NCBI GenBank assembly: GCA_024742935.1
Contig: JANSXN010000002.1
Location: 1 to 64,000 of the forward strand
From: Flavobacteriaceae bacterium
GTDB taxonomy: Bacteria > Bacteroidota > Bacteroidia > Flavobacteriales > Flavobacteriaceae
Direction: 5' to 3'
Length of the DNA stretch: 64,000 nt
The notes beneath the pieces were generated by a model. That model saw only the letters and a list, made by a program, of their open reading frames with translations, had not been told where the DNA came from and made no database searches. Each line of letters opens with the position of its first letter. The stretch's first letter is position 1. The translations under genes were made by a program, and so were the position numbers. Shown piece by piece: positions 8,784 to 17,228 of the stretch.

Positions 8784-9440
8784 CTATATATTAAGGTATT
8801 TATCCAGATATTCAGAGCGCTCTTTCAAGTTGTCTGTCCATTTATCTTCATCGTGACTGGAAATAATGTCATAACCATATCGTCTAAAGGTTTGGGCAAT
8901 CGCACTAATTTCTGTAAAACCTACCTTTAAGGTTGTTTGAGTTTTTTCCCCATTAATTTCTGAAATAAAAACTCCTAAAATCTTGGTGTTATTGGATTCC
9001 ACTATTTGGCAAATCTCACTAAAAGAATACTCTCTTGAACCTTTTTCAACAACCATAATAGCACCGGTTTCATTTAAAAAAGGCGTGTTGTTGAACAAAC
9101 TCATTATGTCAGCAAGTTCAAAGTAGCCCAAATAAATATTAGCATCACTTAAAACCGGCATAATGTTGGTGGCGTGTTTAGCAAAGGCCTCAATAATATC
9201 CAGCCAGTTTGTATTTTCCCTAACATAAAAAGGTTCTATGGCATAGGTATAATCTGATAGGTTTTTTTGAATATCAAAACAATGGGCATCAGTTTCAGAA
9301 ACACAACCCATAAAGATACCATCTCTTGTTACAGGTATGTGAGAATAAGTTAATTGATTAAAAACAGCCTTTACATCAACTAAAGGTGTGTTGATGTCAA
9401 AAGGATCAATATCGCGAATGATGTATAAACGGGTGTCCAA
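8784..9440 (-). CDS. CBS domain-containing protein
   Basis: A 218-residue soluble protein. Residues about 10-125 look like a CBS pair: an IPVTRDGIFMGCVSETDA segment, then a second block with ENTNWLDIIEAFAKHATNIMPVLSDANIYLGYFELADI. The C-terminal 90 residues (MVVEKGSREYSFSEICQIVESNNTKILG) resemble the ACT-like extension seen in the Bacteroidota relatives. CBS pairs bind adenosyl nucleotides and usually regulate a partner. Its conserved place next to nadK and pdxJ hints at a nucleotide- or cofactor-sensing role, which is inference. It is divergent from pdxJ across an 87-bp gap. Confidence 0.8.
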   Translation of the reverse strand: MDTRLYIIRDIDPFDINTPLVDVKAVFNQLTYSHIPVTRDGIFMGCVSETDAHCFDIQKNLSDYTYAIEPFYVRENTNWLDIIEAFAKHATNIMPVLSDANIYLGYFELADIMSLFNNTPFLNETGAIMVVEKGSREYSFSEICQIVESNNTKILGVFISEINGEKTQTTLKVGFTEISAIAQTFRRYGYDIISSHDEDKWTDNLKERSEYLDKYLNI

Positions 9441-9500
9441 AATGTATTAAATTTTATGCAAATTAATTAAAATAGTACAGATGGTCGTCAAGCATCTTTG

Positions 9501-9508
9501 TATTTTTG
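9501..9508 (+). promoter_or_regulatory. -7 element of pdxJ promoter
   Basis: TATTTTTG matches the Bacteroidota TAnnTTTG consensus and lies 19 bases before the ATG at 9528. It starts 3 bases after the alternative TTG start at 9498, which argues for the shorter protein. No good -33 TTG is visible. Confidence 0.5.
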
Positions 9509-9527
9509 TGTCTCAAATGTACGATTT

Positions 9528-10244
9528 ATGACCAAGCTAAGCGTAAATATTAACAAAATTGCAACCTTACGAAATGCCAGAGGAGGCAATATGCCCGATT
9601 TGTTGAAAGCAGCACAAAGAATTCAGGAATTTGGTGCGCAGGGAATAACCATTCATCCCAGACCCGATGAACGCCACATCCGTCATCAAGATGCTTATGA
9701 TCTAAAGCCGGTAGTTTACACAGAATATAATATTGAAGGAAACCCCTTCCGGTCCTTTTTGGATATGGTACTGGAAATAAAACCCACACAAGTTACTTTA
9801 GTTCCTGATGGTGACGATGTACTCACCTCAAATGCCGGCTGGGACACCTTGAAACATAAGGGTTATTTGATTGATGTTATAGCAGAGCTAAAGCAAAACG
9901 ACATACGCACCTCCATTTTTGTGGATCCCGATTTAAAAATGATTGAAGGTGCTAAATCCACAGGTACAGACCGGATTGAACTATACACTGAAGCTTTTGC
10001 ACACCAATATGATTTGGGCAATAAAGACGGTATTAAACCCTATACAGAATGTGCCGTTTTGGCCAATGAACTGGGTCTGGGAATCAACGCCGGTCATGAC
10101 TTGTCACTAGACAACATCGCCTTTTTCAAACAAAACATTCCCGGCTTACTGGAAGTATCCATAGGTCATGCATTAATTTCAGAAGCTTTGTATCTGGGAC
10201 TGGAAAATGTGGTGGGGATGTATTTGCATAATTTGAAAGATTAA
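9528..10244 (+). CDS. pdxJ: pyridoxine 5'-phosphate synthase
   Basis: Condenses 1-deoxyxylulose 5-phosphate with 3-amino-2-oxopropyl phosphate to make PNP, the last ring-forming step of the DXP-dependent B6 pathway. The 238-residue protein from ATG 9528 starts KLSVNINKIATLRNARGG and contains the family blocks ITIHPRPDERHI and GINAGHDLSLDNI, plus EVSIGHALISEAL near the end. The track start (TTG 9498) overlaps the likely promoter and adds an atypical leader. It is followed 39 bases later by an alpha/beta hydrolase gene in the same direction. Confidence 0.95.
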   Translation: MTKLSVNINKIATLRNARGGNMPDLLKAAQRIQEFGAQGITIHPRPDERHIRHQDAYDLKPVVYTEYNIEGNPFRSFLDMVLEIKPTQVTLVPDGDDVLTSNAGWDTLKHKGYLIDVIAELKQNDIRTSIFVDPDLKMIEGAKSTGTDRIELYTEAFAHQYDLGNKDGIKPYTECAVLANELGLGINAGHDLSLDNIAFFKQNIPGLLEVSIGHALISEALYLGLENVVGMYLHNLKD

Positions 10245-10283
10245 TTTTCTTTGAAGTAGAAAAAGTACATAAAATTAAATATA

Positions 10284-11048
10284 ATGAAAATCCTATATTC
10301 AAACATAGAAGGTACTGGAACCCCTTTTTTAATTCTCCATGGATTTTTAGGGATGGGTGACAACTGGAAAACATTGGGAACCCGTTTTGCCGAAAATGGT
10401 TTTGAAGTTCATATGATCGACCAGCGCAACCACGGGCGTAGTTTTCATGCAGATGATTTTAGTTATGAACTCATGGCAGAAGATTTAAAACACTACTGCT
10501 ATGAAAAGAATTTAAAGAATTTCGTTTTACTGGGACACTCCATGGGCGGTAAATCAGCCATGCTGTTTGCAACCAAATATCAGGATTATGTTTCAAAACT
10601 TATTGTTGCAGACATTGCTCCAAAACACTATCCACAGCACCATCAGGATATTTTAATGGGACTATCATCGCTTGACTTTAAAGCGATGGATTCTAGGGGC
10701 GATGCAGATAACCAATTGAAAAAATATATTTCAAATTTTGGAATACGCCAGTTTCTGCTTAAAAATTTATATCGAATTGGGCAAGATGACTTTGCATTAC
10801 GGTTGAATCTTCCGGCTTTAATAGAAAATATTGAAGAGGTAGGCAAAGGGCTTCCCGATGATGCAAAATATGAAGGGGAAACCTTATTTATTAGAGGAGG
10901 ACGATCAGGATACATTGAAGAAATGGATGAAATGCTCATAAAAAAGCATTTTCCAAAAGCTGCTATCGCAACAGTTCCAGATGCGGGTCATTGGCTACAC
11001 GCAGAAAAACCGGACGAATTTTATAAAGAAACGGAACGCTTTTTGTGA
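10284..11048 (+). CDS. alpha/beta fold hydrolase (YbfF-type esterase)
   Basis: A 254-residue hydrolase. The oxyanion-side motif HGFLGMGDNW occurs at about residue 19, the nucleophile elbow GHSMGGK gives the catalytic Ser, and the C-terminal GHWLHAEKP provides the catalytic His. A DQRNHGRS segment matches small esterases of the YbfF group. The substrate cannot be read from the sequence. No signal peptide, so cytoplasmic. Lies 39 bases after pdxJ and probably shares its transcript. Confidence 0.88.
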   Translation: MKILYSNIEGTGTPFLILHGFLGMGDNWKTLGTRFAENGFEVHMIDQRNHGRSFHADDFSYELMAEDLKHYCYEKNLKNFVLLGHSMGGKSAMLFATKYQDYVSKLIVADIAPKHYPQHHQDILMGLSSLDFKAMDSRGDADNQLKKYISNFGIRQFLLKNLYRIGQDDFALRLNLPALIENIEEVGKGLPDDAKYEGETLFIRGGRSGYIEEMDEMLIKKHFPKAAIATVPDAGHWLHAEKPDEFYKETERFL

Positions 11049-11107
11049 ACATTTTGTGAAAACTATATTATAATTAGTTAAATTATTAATACTAAAATAA
11101 TTCTAAT

Positions 11108-11794
11108 ATGAAAAATTTTACTTCATTATGTTTGTCTCTTGTCTATATTGCTTCTGTTTTTTTTCTTAGTTGTTCAAATGATGATGACGGAAAGACACAA
11201 GAAGCTATTGAATATGAATCTGTATTTATTGGAGAGCAAGAGTGGATGCTGGAAAACCTTGATATCGTAACTTACCTTAATGGGGATACCATTCCGCGTT
11301 TACAGGAAGGTCAAAATTGGGCTGAACTAACTACCGGTGCTTGGACTTTAGTTGTCTATGATGGTTTTGACGGTTTGGGATATGGCAAGCTGTATAATTG
11401 GTATGCTGTTAATGACCCCAGAGGTTTAGCTCCTGAAGGATGGAAAATTCCAACCAAAGAAGATTGGGTCGAGTTAAGTAATTTTCTAGGAGGTGATGAT
11501 GTTGCAGGAAGTAAATTAAAATCTACTGGAACCATTGAAGCCGGAGATGGCTTATGGTATAGTCCAAATGAAGGAGCTACAAATGATAGTGGTTTTACAG
11601 GTTTGCCGGCACCTATGCATGATTTAACGATCACTCCTCCCGGGTATCAAGCTAAGTGGTGGGCTTCTGATGAATATGACTCTGAATTAGGGTCGAGTGT
11701 TTGGTTAAACAATACAAATATAAATTTTCTTACAAATTGGGGTAATGCGAAGTATACGGGGATGTCTGTTCGGTGTATCAAAGAATCTGAATAA
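11108..11794 (+). CDS. FISUMP domain lipoprotein
   Basis: A 228-residue predicted lipoprotein: signal peptide with lipobox FFLSC (Cys at about 22), followed by an acidic SNDDDG tether. The rest matches the Fibrobacter succinogenes major paralogous domain: an opening like IGEQEWMLENLD, then GKLYNWYAVNDPRGLAPEGWKIPTKEDW, and the closing MSVRCIKE. These surface or periplasmic domains are common in Bacteroidota but have no proven function. It stands alone between the hydrolase and the holin-like gene, 59 bases from the former. Confidence 0.85.
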   Translation: MKNFTSLCLSLVYIASVFFLSCSNDDDGKTQEAIEYESVFIGEQEWMLENLDIVTYLNGDTIPRLQEGQNWAELTTGAWTLVVYDGFDGLGYGKLYNWYAVNDPRGLAPEGWKIPTKEDWVELSNFLGGDDVAGSKLKSTGTIEAGDGLWYSPNEGATNDSGFTGLPAPMHDLTITPPGYQAKWWASDEYDSELGSSVWLNNTNINFLTNWGNAKYTGMSVRCIKESE

Positions 11795-11936
11795 GTACTT
11801 TCAAGCATTGTAGTGAAAATTATTAAGAAAAGTCTATCATAAGCAAAATTTCAAAACTACTAAGGTTATAAACCTTCAAGGTTTAAAGAGTTTTTTACTA
11901 TCTTAGTGACTACAAACCTAATTAAACTTAAAAAAA

Positions 11937-12278
11937 ATGAAACTAATCTTTCAATTATTATTAACAGCTATAGTGGTTTTGGTTTTAGCAGAAGTGTTAC
12001 CCGGCGTGGGTGTAGACACTTTTACAACTTCAGTTATTGTAGCAGTGGTTTTAGCCTTACTCAATGTGCTGGTTAAGCCTATACTGGTTTTTTTGACACT
12101 TCCGGCGACACTTGTTACATTTGGATTGTTTTTACTCGTGATTAATGCAGTTATCATTCTTCTTGTTGATTATTTGATAAGTGGTTTTACAGTTGATGGT
12201 TTTTGGTGGGCACTCTTGTTCAGTTTCTTGCTAACGTTGGCACAGTCTGTGCTTTTTAAGTTAACCGAGAGGAAATAA
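11937..12278 (+). CDS. phage holin family (4-TM, superfamily IV-like) membrane protein
   Basis: A 113-residue very hydrophobic protein with four predicted membrane segments. Motifs such as LNVLVKPILVFLTLPATLVTFGLFLLVINAVIILL match the small Mycobacterial-type four-TM holin family (PF04020), which is widespread as a chromosomal housekeeping gene. No other phage gene is near, so the name is one of homology only. The 142-bp gap before it contains a small nested repeat (AAGGTT ATA AACCTT CA AGGTTT at about 11862-11883) of unknown role. Confidence 0.85.
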   Translation: MKLIFQLLLTAIVVLVLAEVLPGVGVDTFTTSVIVAVVLALLNVLVKPILVFLTLPATLVTFGLFLLVINAVIILLVDYLISGFTVDGFWWALLFSFLLTLAQSVLFKLTERK

Positions 12279-12308
12279 AATTCAGCTAAAAACCAAAGGG
12301 TTAAACCT

Positions 12309-12339
12309 TTTGTGGTAACCATAAATTATCGTATTTTTG
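12309..12339 (+). promoter_or_regulatory. tig promoter (Bacteroidota -33/-7)
   Basis: TTTG at 12309-12312 and TATTTTTG at 12332-12339, separated by 19 bases, match the Bacteroidota consensus closely. Transcription should start at about 12343, giving a leader of about 70 nt. Confidence 0.75.
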
Positions 12340-12340
12340 C

Positions 12341-12390
12341 ACCCGTTTTTAAATGAGAAATGCAAACTACTTTCTCAGCTAAAAGCGGGT
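12341..12390 (+). promoter_or_regulatory. nested stem-loop in the tig leader
   Basis: ACCCGTTTTT (12341-12350) can pair with AAAAGCGGGT (12381-12390) with one G-U pair, and inside it TGAGAAA (12354-12360) pairs with TTTCTCA (12371-12377). The structure would form almost at the 5' end of the transcript, 23 nt before the ATG. Regulatory meaning is unknown. Confidence 0.5.
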
Positions 12391-12412
12391 TATTCTTTTA
12401 AACATACGATAC

Positions 12413-13732
12413 ATGAACATTACAAAACAAGACATTGACAGTCTAAATGCCATCTTAAAAGTTTATATTTCTAAAGATGATTACGCACCACGTGTAGAAA
12501 AAATTCTTACAGATTACAAAAAAAACGCCAACATCCCCGGTTTTAGAAAAGGACATGTGCCAATGGGAATGATTAAAAAGCAATATGGAAAAGCCGTGCT
12601 ACTTGATGAGGTTAATAAATTGATCCAGGAGTCATTACACAAATACCTTACCGAAGAAAAACTGGATGTACTGGGCAATCCTCTTCCAAAAAATGAGATG
12701 GAAATCGACTGGGATGCAGATGATTTTGTCTTTGAATTTGAATTGGGACTTGCACCAAAATTTGAAATTGACCTTCAAAAGAAAGCCATCACAGATTATA
12801 AAATTGTGGCAGACAAAGAATTTTTGGACAACCAAATCAAAACCATCAGAAAACAATATGGCAAGCTCATTTCCAAAAATGAAGTAGCTAAAGGTGATGA
12901 GATTACCGGTACTTTCAAAAATGAAGATAAAGAAATTGACAATAAAGCCACTTTTTCTTTAGAGAAAATAAAAGGGAAAAAGCAATTAGAGCAGATTGTT
13001 GGCGCCAAAGTGGGTGATACACTTACTTTAAAAACCAAAGGTCTTTTTGAAGACGACCATGACAATCAAACCTTTTTAAAAGTAGATCATGACGATGTAC
13101 ACGGTTTGGATATTGAAGTGACTTTAACCATTGAAGAAGTCAATGCACGTGAAGAAGCTGAAATGAATCAGGATCTTTTTGACAAGCTTTTTGGTAAAGA
13201 TGTAGTAAAGTCTGAAGAAGAAGTGAGAGCAAAAATCAAGGAAGATGCTGAAAATCAATTTCAACAGCAAGCAGACCAGGTATTGCTTAATAATGCGGTA
13301 GAAAGTTTGATTGAAAATACAAAGTTTGATCTTCCGGGAGATTTTCTTACCCGTTGGATACAAAAAAGCGGTGAGCAGGAACTTTCTGAAGACCAAGCTA
13401 AAGCAGAATATGAGCGTTCAGAAAAAGGGCTTCGCTACCAATTAATTGAAGGGAAGTTAATGGCCGACAATAATTTACATGCCAATTTTGATGAATTAAA
13501 AGACTATACGAAGGCGATGGTCGCTTCACAAATGATGCAGTATGGACAAATGAGCCCCGCAGAGGAAGAAATGGATAATATCGCAGCAAGAATTCTTTCA
13601 AACCAAGAAGAGGCTAAACGTCTTGCAGAGCAATTGAACCAACAAAAAATGTTGAAATTCTTTAAGGAAAATGCCAAATTGAAGACTAAAGAAATTTCTT
13701 ATGATAAATTTGTGAAGGAAGCTTATCAGTAA
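12413..13732 (+). CDS. tig: trigger factor
   Basis: Ribosome-associated chaperone of 439 residues. The ribosome-binding signature appears as IPGFRKGHVPMGMIKKQYG at about residue 40. A diverged middle (PPIase-position) domain follows (KGDEITGTFKNEDKEID), then a long helical C-terminal domain. Length is typical. It precedes clpP and clpX in the same direction, the common proteostasis arrangement, but with its own promoter and a likely terminator before clpP. Confidence 0.94.
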   Translation: MNITKQDIDSLNAILKVYISKDDYAPRVEKILTDYKKNANIPGFRKGHVPMGMIKKQYGKAVLLDEVNKLIQESLHKYLTEEKLDVLGNPLPKNEMEIDWDADDFVFEFELGLAPKFEIDLQKKAITDYKIVADKEFLDNQIKTIRKQYGKLISKNEVAKGDEITGTFKNEDKEIDNKATFSLEKIKGKKQLEQIVGAKVGDTLTLKTKGLFEDDHDNQTFLKVDHDDVHGLDIEVTLTIEEVNAREEAEMNQDLFDKLFGKDVVKSEEEVRAKIKEDAENQFQQQADQVLLNNAVESLIENTKFDLPGDFLTRWIQKSGEQELSEDQAKAEYERSEKGLRYQLIEGKLMADNNLHANFDELKDYTKAMVASQMMQYGQMSPAEEEMDNIAARILSNQEEAKRLAEQLNQQKMLKFFKENAKLKTKEISYDKFVKEAYQ

Positions 13733-13757
13733 ATCAACGATAAATTAGTTATATTTA

Positions 13758-13790
13758 GGGCGTTGAATAAGTATTTTTAACGCTTTTTTT
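13758..13790 (+). terminator. intrinsic terminator after tig
   Basis: GCGTT (13760-13764) pairs with AACGC (13779-13783), with additional AATA/TATT pairing inside, followed by seven T. It lies 26 bases after the tig stop and before clpP. Confidence 0.6.
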
Positions 13791-13815
13791 AACTTTAAAC
13801 TGTTCAGTAAAATAT

Positions 13816-14481
13816 ATGGATTACGGAAAAGAATTTGAAAAGTATGCTACCAAACATCATGGTATAAGTAGCACTTATTATAAACAGATTATAAGCAGCA
13901 TGACCCCCTATATCATTGAGGAACGTCAACTTAATGTTGCCCAAATGGATGTGTTCTCAAGGTTGATGATGGATAGAATCATCTTCATGGGAACACAAGT
14001 GAACGATCAGGTTGCAAATATCATTCAGGCACAATTACTCTTTTTAGAGAGCACAGATGCTTCAAAAGATATACAAATTTATATTAATTCTCCCGGAGGA
14101 GGCGTCTATGCCGGTTTAGGTATTTATGACACCATGCAATTTATAAAACCTGATGTAGCAACAATCTGTACTGGAATGGCTGCTTCTATGGGAGCTGTTT
14201 TGCTATGCGCCGGTGAAAAAGGGAAACGTAGCGCACTACCACACTCAAGAATTATGATTCACCAACCTATGGGAGGAGCGCAAGGGCAAGCTAGTGATAT
14301 TGAAATTACTGCTCGTGAGATTATGACTTTGAAAGAAGAGCTTTACAATATTATTGCTAAACACTCAGGGCAAACCTATGACAAAGTTTATGAAGACAGT
14401 GATCGTGATTATTGGATGAAAGCAGACAAAGCACTTGAGTATGGTATGATAGACGAAATTTTAACAAGAGAGAAAAAGTAA
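13816..14481 (+). CDS. clpP: ATP-dependent Clp protease proteolytic subunit
   Basis: A 221-residue serine peptidase forming the tetradecameric chamber used with ClpX. The nucleophile lies in GMAASMGAVLL, the catalytic His in PHSRIMIHQPMGG, and the catalytic Asp in the DRDYWMKADKALEYG region. QIYINSPGGGVYAG is the substrate-binding glycine-rich loop. The N-terminal 25 residues (MDYGKEFEKYATKHHGISSTYYK) are the Bacteroidota-type extension. clpX starts 56 bases downstream. Confidence 0.97.
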   Translation: MDYGKEFEKYATKHHGISSTYYKQIISSMTPYIIEERQLNVAQMDVFSRLMMDRIIFMGTQVNDQVANIIQAQLLFLESTDASKDIQIYINSPGGGVYAGLGIYDTMQFIKPDVATICTGMAASMGAVLLCAGEKGKRSALPHSRIMIHQPMGGAQGQASDIEITAREIMTLKEELYNIIAKHSGQTYDKVYEDSDRDYWMKADKALEYGMIDEILTREKK

Positions 14482-14537
14482 ATTCCTAAACAAAATTTTT
14501 GGAATTTGGAATTTGAATTTTTGGAATTTTAGTAGTT

Positions 14538-15770
14538 ATGGCCAAAGAAAATTTAGAATGTTCCTTTTGTGGACGTAAAAAAGCCGAAACCAATCTTTTG
14601 ATTGCAGGCCTGGACGCACACATTTGTGACCGATGTATAGAGCAAGCCCACGGTATTGTAATTGAAGAAGCAACCCATTCTTCAAAATCGCAATTATCAG
14701 GTGAGTTGATGTTGAAAAAACCCAAAGCCATTAATGATTTCTTAAATGAATACATCATTGGCCAGGAACACACAAAAAAAGTGATGTCTGTGGCCGTCTA
14801 TAACCACTACAAGCGATTGTTGCAGCCTGAAAATGATGATGATATCGAAATTCAAAAGAGCAATATCATTATTGTAGGTCAAACAGGTACCGGAAAAACC
14901 CTCATCGCTAAAACAATAGCCAAAATGCTCAATGTTCCTTTAGCCATTGTTGATGCCACAGTTTTAACTGAAGCCGGTTATGTGGGAGAAGATGTCGAAA
15001 GCATTTTAACCAGATTACTGCAAGCTGCAGATTACGATTTGGAAAAAGCTCAAAATGGTATCGTTTTTATTGACGAAATTGATAAAATTGCCCGCAAAAG
15101 TGACAACCCGTCCATCACGAGAGACGTTTCAGGAGAAGGGGTTCAGCAGGCTTTACTGAAGCTCCTTGAAGGGACCACTGTAAATGTTCCGCCAAAGGGT
15201 GGAAGAAAACACCCTGACCAAAAATTCATCGAGGTTAATACAGAAAATATCCTGTTTATAGCAGGTGGTGCTTTTGACGGTATCGAAAAGAAAATAAAAC
15301 AACGACTCAACTTGCAAGCCGTTGGTTTCAGTGCCTCAAAATCTGATGATGAAATTGAACGGGACAACCTTTTGCAATACATTATTCCAAAAGATTTGAA
15401 AGATTTTGGATTAATCCCTGAAATCATTGGGCGTCTTCCTGTTTTGACCCACATGAACCCATTGGATAAAGAAACCTTGAGAGCCATTTTAACCGAGCCC
15501 AAAAACGCCATTATCAAGCAGTATGAAAAACTGTTTGAAATGGATGGGATCAAATTTACAATTGAAGATAAAGCACTTGATTTTATTGTTGATAAGGCAA
15601 TAGAGTATAAACTGGGAGCAAGAGGTTTAAGATCACTCTGTGAATCTGTTTTAACAGATGCTATGTTTGAAATGCCCGGGACAGAAGAAGATTCATTGGA
15701 AGTCTCAAGAGAATATGCTGAGAAAAAACTCAACAGTTCGGCTATTAAAAAGTTGAAAGCGGTTTCATAA
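14538..15770 (+). CDS. clpX: ATP-dependent Clp protease ATP-binding subunit ClpX
   Basis: A 410-residue AAA+ unfoldase. The N-terminal zinc-binding domain has CSFCGRKK and CDRC. Walker A is GQTGTGKT, Walker B is VFIDEIDKI, the [11 protein letters not shown] pore-region loop is present, and GARGLRS near the C-terminus is sensor 2. Length is normal. The 56-bp gap from clpP is built from TTTGGAATTT-like repeats and shows no promoter. Ends 11 bases from the convergent Fic gene, with no clear terminator between. Confidence 0.97.
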   Translation: MAKENLECSFCGRKKAETNLLIAGLDAHICDRCIEQAHGIVIEEATHSSKSQLSGELMLKKPKAINDFLNEYIIGQEHTKKVMSVAVYNHYKRLLQPENDDDIEIQKSNIIIVGQTGTGKTLIAKTIAKMLNVPLAIVDATVLTEAGYVGEDVESILTRLLQAADYDLEKAQNGIVFIDEIDKIARKSDNPSITRDVSGEGVQQALLKLLEGTTVNVPPKGGRKHPDQKFIEVNTENILFIAGGAFDGIEKKIKQRLNLQAVGFSASKSDDEIERDNLLQYIIPKDLKDFGLIPEIIGRLPVLTHMNPLDKETLRAILTEPKNAIIKQYEKLFEMDGIKFTIEDKALDFIVDKAIEYKLGARGLRSLCESVLTDAMFEMPGTEEDSLEVSREYAEKKLNSSAIKKLKAVS

Positions 15771-15781
15771 AAAAATAAAAA

Positions 15782-16741
15782 TTAAATCTCCCTTTTTCTC
15801 TTTCTGGATTTGATGTAATTTTCAACAGCATCTTTGGTGGTTAACCAGTTTCTTCCTTCTTTATAAGCATCAATCTTGCCTTGTCTTGCGAGCAGGCTGA
15901 TGTATTCCTGGCCATAAGGCAGTTGCTCTTCTTCAACCAAATCTGAAATAATTCTATAATCCAGATCAGCTCCCGGAAGTGACTGCAAATAAATGTTTAA
16001 AGTGCGCTCCAATGCCTGAGACATCAAAAGCATCATCTTGTCATACTTGCCATTGTTTGCGCTATTTAATGCATCGTAGTATTTTCTTCGGTCATTAGTC
16101 AAAATGATAGCGGGCGGAAAACCCTCTTTCATTAAAATCAAATTCATAACCAGCCTTACGGTTCTTCCGTTCCCGTCAAAAAATGGATGTATCCACACAA
16201 ATTTGTGATGAAAGACTGTTGCTAACTCAATAGTGTTTAAATCCAAAGGATTTGAGTTTACAAAGTCAATCAATTCATCGAGTAGTTGAGGAACTTTTAA
16301 AGCATTGGGAGGCACAAAGTTTGCTCCTGAAATTCTTACGCCTCCGGTTCTTAATCGTCCTGCAAATTCATCTTCAATACTTCGAAGTACAAGTTGGTGC
16401 AAGTCAAGAATGTCTTTGCTGTTTAGTTTGTAATCAACAGAAACTAAATCATACAAGTTATTGAGTGCGGTTTCATGATTTTTAGCTTCAAAATGTTCTT
16501 TTAATGATTTTCCTTTTACGGTAATCCCTTCCTGAAGCACAAGTTGTGTTTCTCTTAAACTAAGTGTGTTGCCTTCAATACTATTTGAATTGTAAGTCCA
16601 TTCAATAGAAAGAGCTTCCTTTAGTTTTTTTAAAGCCACTTGAGGTAAGGGTCTGTTTTTTTTTAAAACTAAAAGCTTGTCAAACAACCTGTCAAAAGTA
16701 GTTTGTAGTGTTTCTCTATATGTTAAATCTATTTCCCACAT
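15782..16741 (-). CDS. Fic family protein (probable AMP transferase)
   Basis: From ATG 16741 (MWEIDLTY) the protein has 319 residues; the track start at 16807 adds hydrophobic residues that do not fit the family. The active-site motif is HPFFDGNGR (His about 185). An N-terminal S-x-x-x-E-G inhibitory motif (SNSIEG, about residues 52-57) marks a class II Fic enzyme whose own helix blocks ATP binding. A C-terminal winged-helix-like part (DLVEEEQLPYGQEYISLLARQGKIDAYKEGRNWLT) resembles the DNA-binding-like tail of this group. Such enzymes AMPylate hydroxyl side chains of target proteins; the target is unknown. No antitoxin gene is adjacent. Confidence 0.88.
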   Translation of the reverse strand: MWEIDLTYRETLQTTFDRLFDKLLVLKKNRPLPQVALKKLKEALSIEWTYNSNSIEGNTLSLRETQLVLQEGITVKGKSLKEHFEAKNHETALNNLYDLVSVDYKLNSKDILDLHQLVLRSIEDEFAGRLRTGGVRISGANFVPPNALKVPQLLDELIDFVNSNPLDLNTIELATVFHHKFVWIHPFFDGNGRTVRLVMNLILMKEGFPPAIILTNDRRKYYDALNSANNGKYDKMMLLMSQALERTLNIYLQSLPGADLDYRIISDLVEEEQLPYGQEYISLLARQGKIDAYKEGRNWLTTKDAVENYIKSRKRKREI

Positions 16742-16792
16742 AATATCGTAAACAAATATATAACTTTTATCCGATGTTAAAAAATTACTCAA

Positions 16793-16820
16793 TAAAAAAA
16801 CCCTCAATAAATTTGAAGGC
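16793..16820 (-). terminator. intrinsic terminator after the small lipoprotein gene
   Basis: On the minus strand CCTTCAA pairs with TTGAGGG (one wobble) across a 5-nt loop and is followed by seven T. It would end the transcript of the lipoprotein gene at 16853-17035 before the Fic gene. Confidence 0.6.
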
Positions 16821-16852
16821 TTTCTTATCTTAATATAGGGTTATGCAATATT

Positions 16853-17035
16853 TTAAGGTGCAGCAATAATTGTGCGTTGTTTCTTCACAATTTGTTGCTT
16901 TACGATTTCTTTTTTCTCTTTTAAAGTAAAAGTTACTTCTTTAGTTTCGTTTAAACTGTACTCTTTTGTAACACCACAAGAAAATAGGGCGGTACTAAAA
17001 AGAATGGTTAAAACGATATAAACTACTTTTTTCAT
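16853..17035 (-). CDS. small putative lipoprotein, unknown function
   Basis: A 60-residue ORF with a basic start (MKKVVYIVLTILFSTALFSCG), a lipobox ending at Cys 20, and a short lysine- and glutamate-rich remainder (VTFTLKEKKEIVKQQIVKK). I do not recognise a family. Its own terminator follows. It could be an anchored coiled peptide. The call rests on the signal peptide, start position and terminator. The 193-bp gap upstream of it shows only a 7-bp inverted pair (GCGAATT / AATTCGC at 17036 and 17078). Confidence 0.6.
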   Translation of the reverse strand: MKKVVYIVLTILFSTALFSCGVTKEYSLNETKEVTFTLKEKKEIVKQQIVKKQRTIIAAP

Positions 17036-17228
17036 GCGAATTGTATCTTATTTGGTGGGACAAACTTAATGCGTAAGAATTCGCCTGACAAAACTATTAG
17101 TTGAAGTTCGTAGATATTCGATGAAATGCAGAATTTTGAAGAAGTTAATGTAAATACCGAAATTTCAACAATTTAGAAGATGTTTTTTGTCTAGAAATTA
17201 AGCATTTTGTCGACTTATAATTTTTAGC

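Noticed and set aside
11937-12278. Holin-like gene as a sign of a prophage
   Set aside because: No other phage gene is near; the family is common as a lone chromosomal gene.
15143-15733. 196-residue ORF antisense to clpX
   Set aside because: Shadow of a strongly conserved gene; composition reflects clpX codons.
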